From: Cephalothrix simula
Taxonomy: Eukaryota; Nemertea; Palaeonemertea; Archinemertea; Cephalotrichidae
Reading direction: 5' to 3'
Assembly (NCBI GenBank): GCA_035591015.1
Contig: JAXIUW010048896.1
Location: 3,226 to 14,729 of the forward strand
Length of the DNA stretch: 11,504 bases
Shown here: piece by piece, positions 9,787 through 11,504 of the stretch
Layout of the letters: every line of letters begins with the position of its first letter
Numbering within the stretch: the stretch's first letter is position 1
Program-made: the position numbers and the translations under genes
Notes under the pieces: generated by a model
Told to the model about the DNA's origin: nothing
What the model saw: only the letters and a program-made list of their open reading frames with translations
Databases searched by the model: none

Positions 9787-9960
9787 ATGGATAATGATGC
9801 ACAAAGCTTATTTTTTCAAACATGCCCAGGTAAAGCTGAAATTTTTGATTATAAAAAGTATATTAAAATCCAGGAACCCTTTAAAGAAGCCGATCGATAT
9901 CCTAAAGGGAATTTAGTACAGCAATCTGCGGCATGGGCCATAGCACCAATTTATTTCAAG
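9787..9960 (+). CDS. Candidate first coding exon of an unidentified gene, opposite strand, inside intron 1
   Basis: The frame begins at an ATG in strong context (A at -3, G at +4) and reads 58 codons to AAG, followed by GTATGT, a good donor. Beyond the donor the frame closes within four codons. An earlier in-frame ATG at 9718, directly after a stop, would add 23 residues of less protein-like sequence. The peptide starts MDNDAQSLFFQTCPGKAEIF and includes IQEPFKEADRYPKGN and ends AAWAIAPIYFK. It is soluble, mixed-charge, rich in aromatic residues, and has no signal peptide or membrane segment. I do not recognise the family. It may be a small protein whose other exons lie to the right, which would make it antisense to convertase exon 1. 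Chance open frames of this size do occur here, so the call depends on the start context, donor and composition. Confidence 0.45.
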
Positions 9961-10176
9961 GTATGTGCCAGATAGAGGTTTCTAGCTTATTTTCCCCAAA
10001 CCTGCACCAATTTTTCTGCTTCTTTGGAAATTCGAATTATAGCACCCAATGTTGCCCAAGCATATTTTATACAATAAGAGTAAACTCATGAGTTTAAAGA
10101 ATATCCATGGGATCATAAAACTATAGACTTAGGGCTATGACTTGATACATAAAAATGCTTATGTACGGTAGTTTTA

Positions 10177-10317
10177 GTTGACAGCCATATTGGAATTCAG
10201 GGGCCGGACACTGAATTTATTCCAGCGTCTGCAATACTCAAACCATTACCTGTGTGTAGTATTTCATTTAAAAAATTCAGCGTTCCCTTTTTTATGGATT
10301 CCAATATGGGTTGACAG
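10177..10317. repeat. 8-bp target-site duplication GTTGACAG flanking the MITE
   Basis: Identical GTTGACAG copies at 10177-10184 and 10310-10317 directly abut the inverted repeats. This fixes both borders of the element and the original empty site. Confidence 0.85.
10185..10309. mobile_element. 125-bp MITE with 12-bp perfect terminal inverted repeats
   Basis: The left end CCATATTGGAAT (10185-10196) is the exact reverse complement of the right end ATTCCAATATGG (10298-10309). Subterminal CTGAATTT (10211-10218) and AAATTCAG (10273-10280) also pair. The element is flanked by perfect 8-bp direct repeats GTTGACAG (10177-10184 and 10310-10317), which read as a target-site duplication. It has no coding capacity. 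An 8-bp duplication fits hAT-, P- or Merlin-type transposases, but the ends are not the CAG start typical of hAT, so the superfamily is open. It lies 115 bases inside intron 1 from exon 1. Confidence 0.85.
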
Positions 10318-10320
10318 GCT

Positions 10321-10340
10321 AGCGAGTAGCGAGTAGAGTA
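10321..10340 (+). repeat. Short AGCGAGT microsatellite
   Basis: Two perfect AGCGAGT units are followed by a decayed AGAGTAGGG, immediately right of the MITE target duplication. Confidence 0.5.
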
Positions 10341-10424
10341 GGGACACAGATTTGAGATTTCTCTATCTTTCTCTTGTGATAACCCCAGACCTGGTTAGCT
10401 ATTTAAAAATGAAAATAAAATTAC

Positions 10425-10580
10425 CTCTCCTTTGTATATAAATCCATGTTTGTCAGCTAACTGTTGAGCTACTTCTTTACCTCCCTCAATTTCAACTGCC
10501 CAAACATCAGAATAAATCACAGAGGAAAGTGAAACTTTTGCCATGCCGAGAAGGGCAAGTAAAACTCCGAAATTTTTCAT
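10425..10580 (-). CDS. furin-like: Furin-like proprotein convertase, coding exon 1 (signal peptide and start of prodomain)
   Basis: This exon encodes 52 residues. Residues 1-20 form a signal peptide with a hydrophobic core (FGVLLALLGMA) and probable cleavage near LSS/VIY. Then comes the prodomain opening, DVWAVEIEGGKEVAQQLADK followed by HGF, which matches the furin-family pattern of W-A-V, G-G and H-G-(F/Y). The exon ends GAG, then the donor GTAATT, in phase 0, where relatives read LGQ before the next exon. Two adjacent ATGs (10583 and 10580) are possible starts. I prefer 10580 because it has A at -3. An in-frame ATG at 10607 would put a charged extension ahead of the signal peptide. Family members are secretory-pathway, calcium-dependent serine proteases that cut precursors after basic sites. 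Furin versus the PC5/PACE4 branch is not settled. Confidence 0.9.
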
Positions 10581-10594
10581 CATGAAGCGAAATT

Positions 10595-10672
10595 TTATGA
10601 AACACATGAATATTTTGAATTCACACAATACATCTCTAAACGTATATGACGAACTGAAAGTGTTTCATTCAT
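10595..10672 (-). promoter_or_regulatory. Short upstream ORF ahead of the convertase start
   Basis: An ATG at 10672 opens a 25-codon frame that stops with TAA at 10597-10595, 11 bases before the in-frame ATG at 10583. A second ATG in the same frame lies at 10633. If transcription starts upstream of 10672, this uORF would sit in the 5' leader and could lower translation of the convertase. The transcription start is unknown, so this remains inference. Confidence 0.3.
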
Positions 10673-10925
10673 GATGAAGTCAGAACAACTTCTGCCATCG
10701 AGCGATTTGAATCACTTCCTCATTCGCTGAAATCTCCCAATAACAGTCACTGACGATCAGCGAGTTTCTTAATCTACCAAATTAGCTGCACGGCTACACC
10801 CTGTAGTTCTAATTTAGTAAACCAAAAGATAAGTGCCACTTTCAAAAAATCGTAAAAATAGTGGATGCACGAATTCGGTACATTTAAAGCTCACTATATT
10901 ATCAGTAAATATTAAATTCTCAAAG

Positions 10926-10977
10926 TTTCGATACCGGTACACCTTTACCGTGATAATTTCGACTTCCGGTATCGAAA
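10926..10977. repeat. Inverted repeat, 12-bp perfect arms, upstream of the convertase gene
   Basis: TTTCGATACCGG (10926-10937) pairs with CCGGTATCGAAA (10966-10977) around a 28-base spacer. It could be a small MITE remnant or a regulatory hairpin. No flanking duplication is evident. Confidence 0.6.
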
Positions 10978-11287
10978 TTGGCCACAGGGGTTAATCAGGA
11001 AAGGGATCCTCCTCAGAATGACAGAGATAGTTCAAACGAACTATATAATGTCAAACGACAGATAGCATTCATAATCTCGCGACCTAAAAAAGGCCACACC
11101 AGAAAAGACCAAACAAAAAAGCAGACCAAATTTAACAGTCTGGGGAGAAAACCCCCAACCCAGTGATCTGGGTGCGCTCACGAACGAGACTACGTCATCA
11201 TCATCATCGCCAATAAACATTCGATAATGTAGATCGACAGATATCTTTCAATTGACATATAGCATTAAAAATCTTAAAAGGTAAAAC

Positions 11288-11475
11288 GGGGTGACTTGAA
11301 CACCACTTTGAATTTCGGCCACCTACTCCACAGTGGTTACTCAAATGAATTTGTTTTTATTGTGGTATATGCGGATGAGGGCCCTGACACATTAAACCTT
11401 TAAAATTCCATATAACTGTATTTGCCGGAGAGGGGTATTGATTTGAAAAATTAAGCAGGGTGTTCAAGTCACCCC
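11288..11475. mobile_element. 188-bp non-autonomous element with 17-bp terminal inverted repeats
   Basis: GGGGTGACTTGAACACC at 11288-11304 is the exact inverse of GGTGTTCAAGTCACCCC at 11459-11475. The interior has no open frame. No target-site duplication is visible: the left flank GGTAAAAC does not match the right flank ATGAGTAT. A further copy of the same end starts eight bases later. Confidence 0.6.
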
Positions 11476-11501
11476 ATGAGTATGGGGTGACTTGAACACC
11501 C
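11458..11501. repeat. Perfect 20-bp-arm palindrome with 4-base loop
   Basis: GGGTGTTCAAGTCACCCCAT (11458-11477) and ATGGGGTGACTTGAACACCC (11482-11501) are exact inverses around GAGT. The palindrome is the right end of the preceding element facing the left end of a second copy that runs off the window. Confidence 0.8.
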
Positions 11502-11504
11502 CCT

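Larger units (their letters stand above)
2591..10424 (-). other. Intron 1 of the furin-like gene
   Basis: This 7834-base intron runs from the donor GTAATT (10424 downward) to the acceptor TTTCAG (ending 2591) and splits the prodomain in phase 0. It holds most of the repeats listed separately and the candidate opposite-strand exon at 9787-9960. I saw no convincing coding or repeat structure in 2591-3400, 3740-4300, 5000-5450, 5740-8050 or 8905-9300 beyond short AT-rich hairpins of the size expected by chance. Confidence 0.85.
10584..11287 (-). promoter_or_regulatory. 5' leader and probable promoter region of the furin-like gene
   Basis: This stretch lies upstream of the convertase start on the minus strand. 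I see no TATA box. A TCAGTT initiator-like word lies near 10655-10660. A CRE/ATF-like word TACGTCATCA within an ATC-rich run lies at about 11191-11206. A 12-bp-arm hairpin (10926-10977) sits in the middle. The assignment rests on position only, and no promoter motif is strong. Confidence 0.3.

Noticed and set aside
10360-10404. Pyrimidine-rich tract and CAG on the plus strand, a possible acceptor for the 9960 donor
   Set aside because: The frame stops after five codons (TWLAI), so it gives no supporting evidence for an exon, although a very short terminal exon cannot be excluded.

Overview
The window is eukaryotic, non-coding-rich, AT-rich DNA. It has spliced exons with GT/AG junctions, very long introns, SINE-like tRNA relics and many short terminal-inverted-repeat elements. 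Nothing in it looks prokaryotic. The repeat style (frequent TACATGTA-type words, small palindromic elements) and the coding match fit an invertebrate, and a mollusc or another lophotrochozoan is my best guess. The species cannot be fixed from the sequence alone.

The main gene runs right to left on the minus strand. It is the 5' part of a furin-family proprotein convertase (subtilisin/kexin-like). Three coding exons are visible, all joined in phase 0: exon 1 (start codon 10580 or 10583, ends 10425), exon 2 (2590 to 2492) and exon 3 (661 to 572). They encode the signal peptide, the whole prodomain with both the internal and the final RxKR-type self-cleavage sites, and the first residues of the mature enzyme up to the WYL motif. 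The catalytic Asp/His/Ser domain lies beyond base 1 and is not in the window. Intron 1 is 7.8 kb, intron 2 is 1.8 kb, and intron 3 runs off the left edge.

Inside intron 1, on the opposite strand, 9787 to 9960 looks like the first coding exon of an unidentified gene: a strong ATG context, 58 codons and a good GTATGT donor. If real, that gene is transcribed toward and across the convertase first exon.

The rest is repeats. From left to right: a CG-rich degenerate repeat block (1-540); a tRNA-like SINE head (about 2121-2200, plus); a palindromic element (3406-3631); a probable MITE (4311-4450); three copies of a conserved word beginning ATGCCGAGCGAAGCGA (4551-4780); a minus-strand tRNA-derived SINE (about 5480-5620); a long imperfect hairpin (5653-5734); an 8-kb-region tandem repeat (8081-8151); a hAT-like non-autonomous element with internal repeats (8312 or 8592 to 8896); a 125-bp MITE with a perfect 8-bp target duplication (10185-10309); and, upstream of the convertase gene, a 12-bp-arm hairpin (10926-10977) and an element ending in a perfect 20-bp-arm palindrome (11288-11504).

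I did not find a new multi-gene system. The most useful results are the recovery of two short exons by their splice sites and family motifs, the opposite-strand exon, and the fully delimited MITE.
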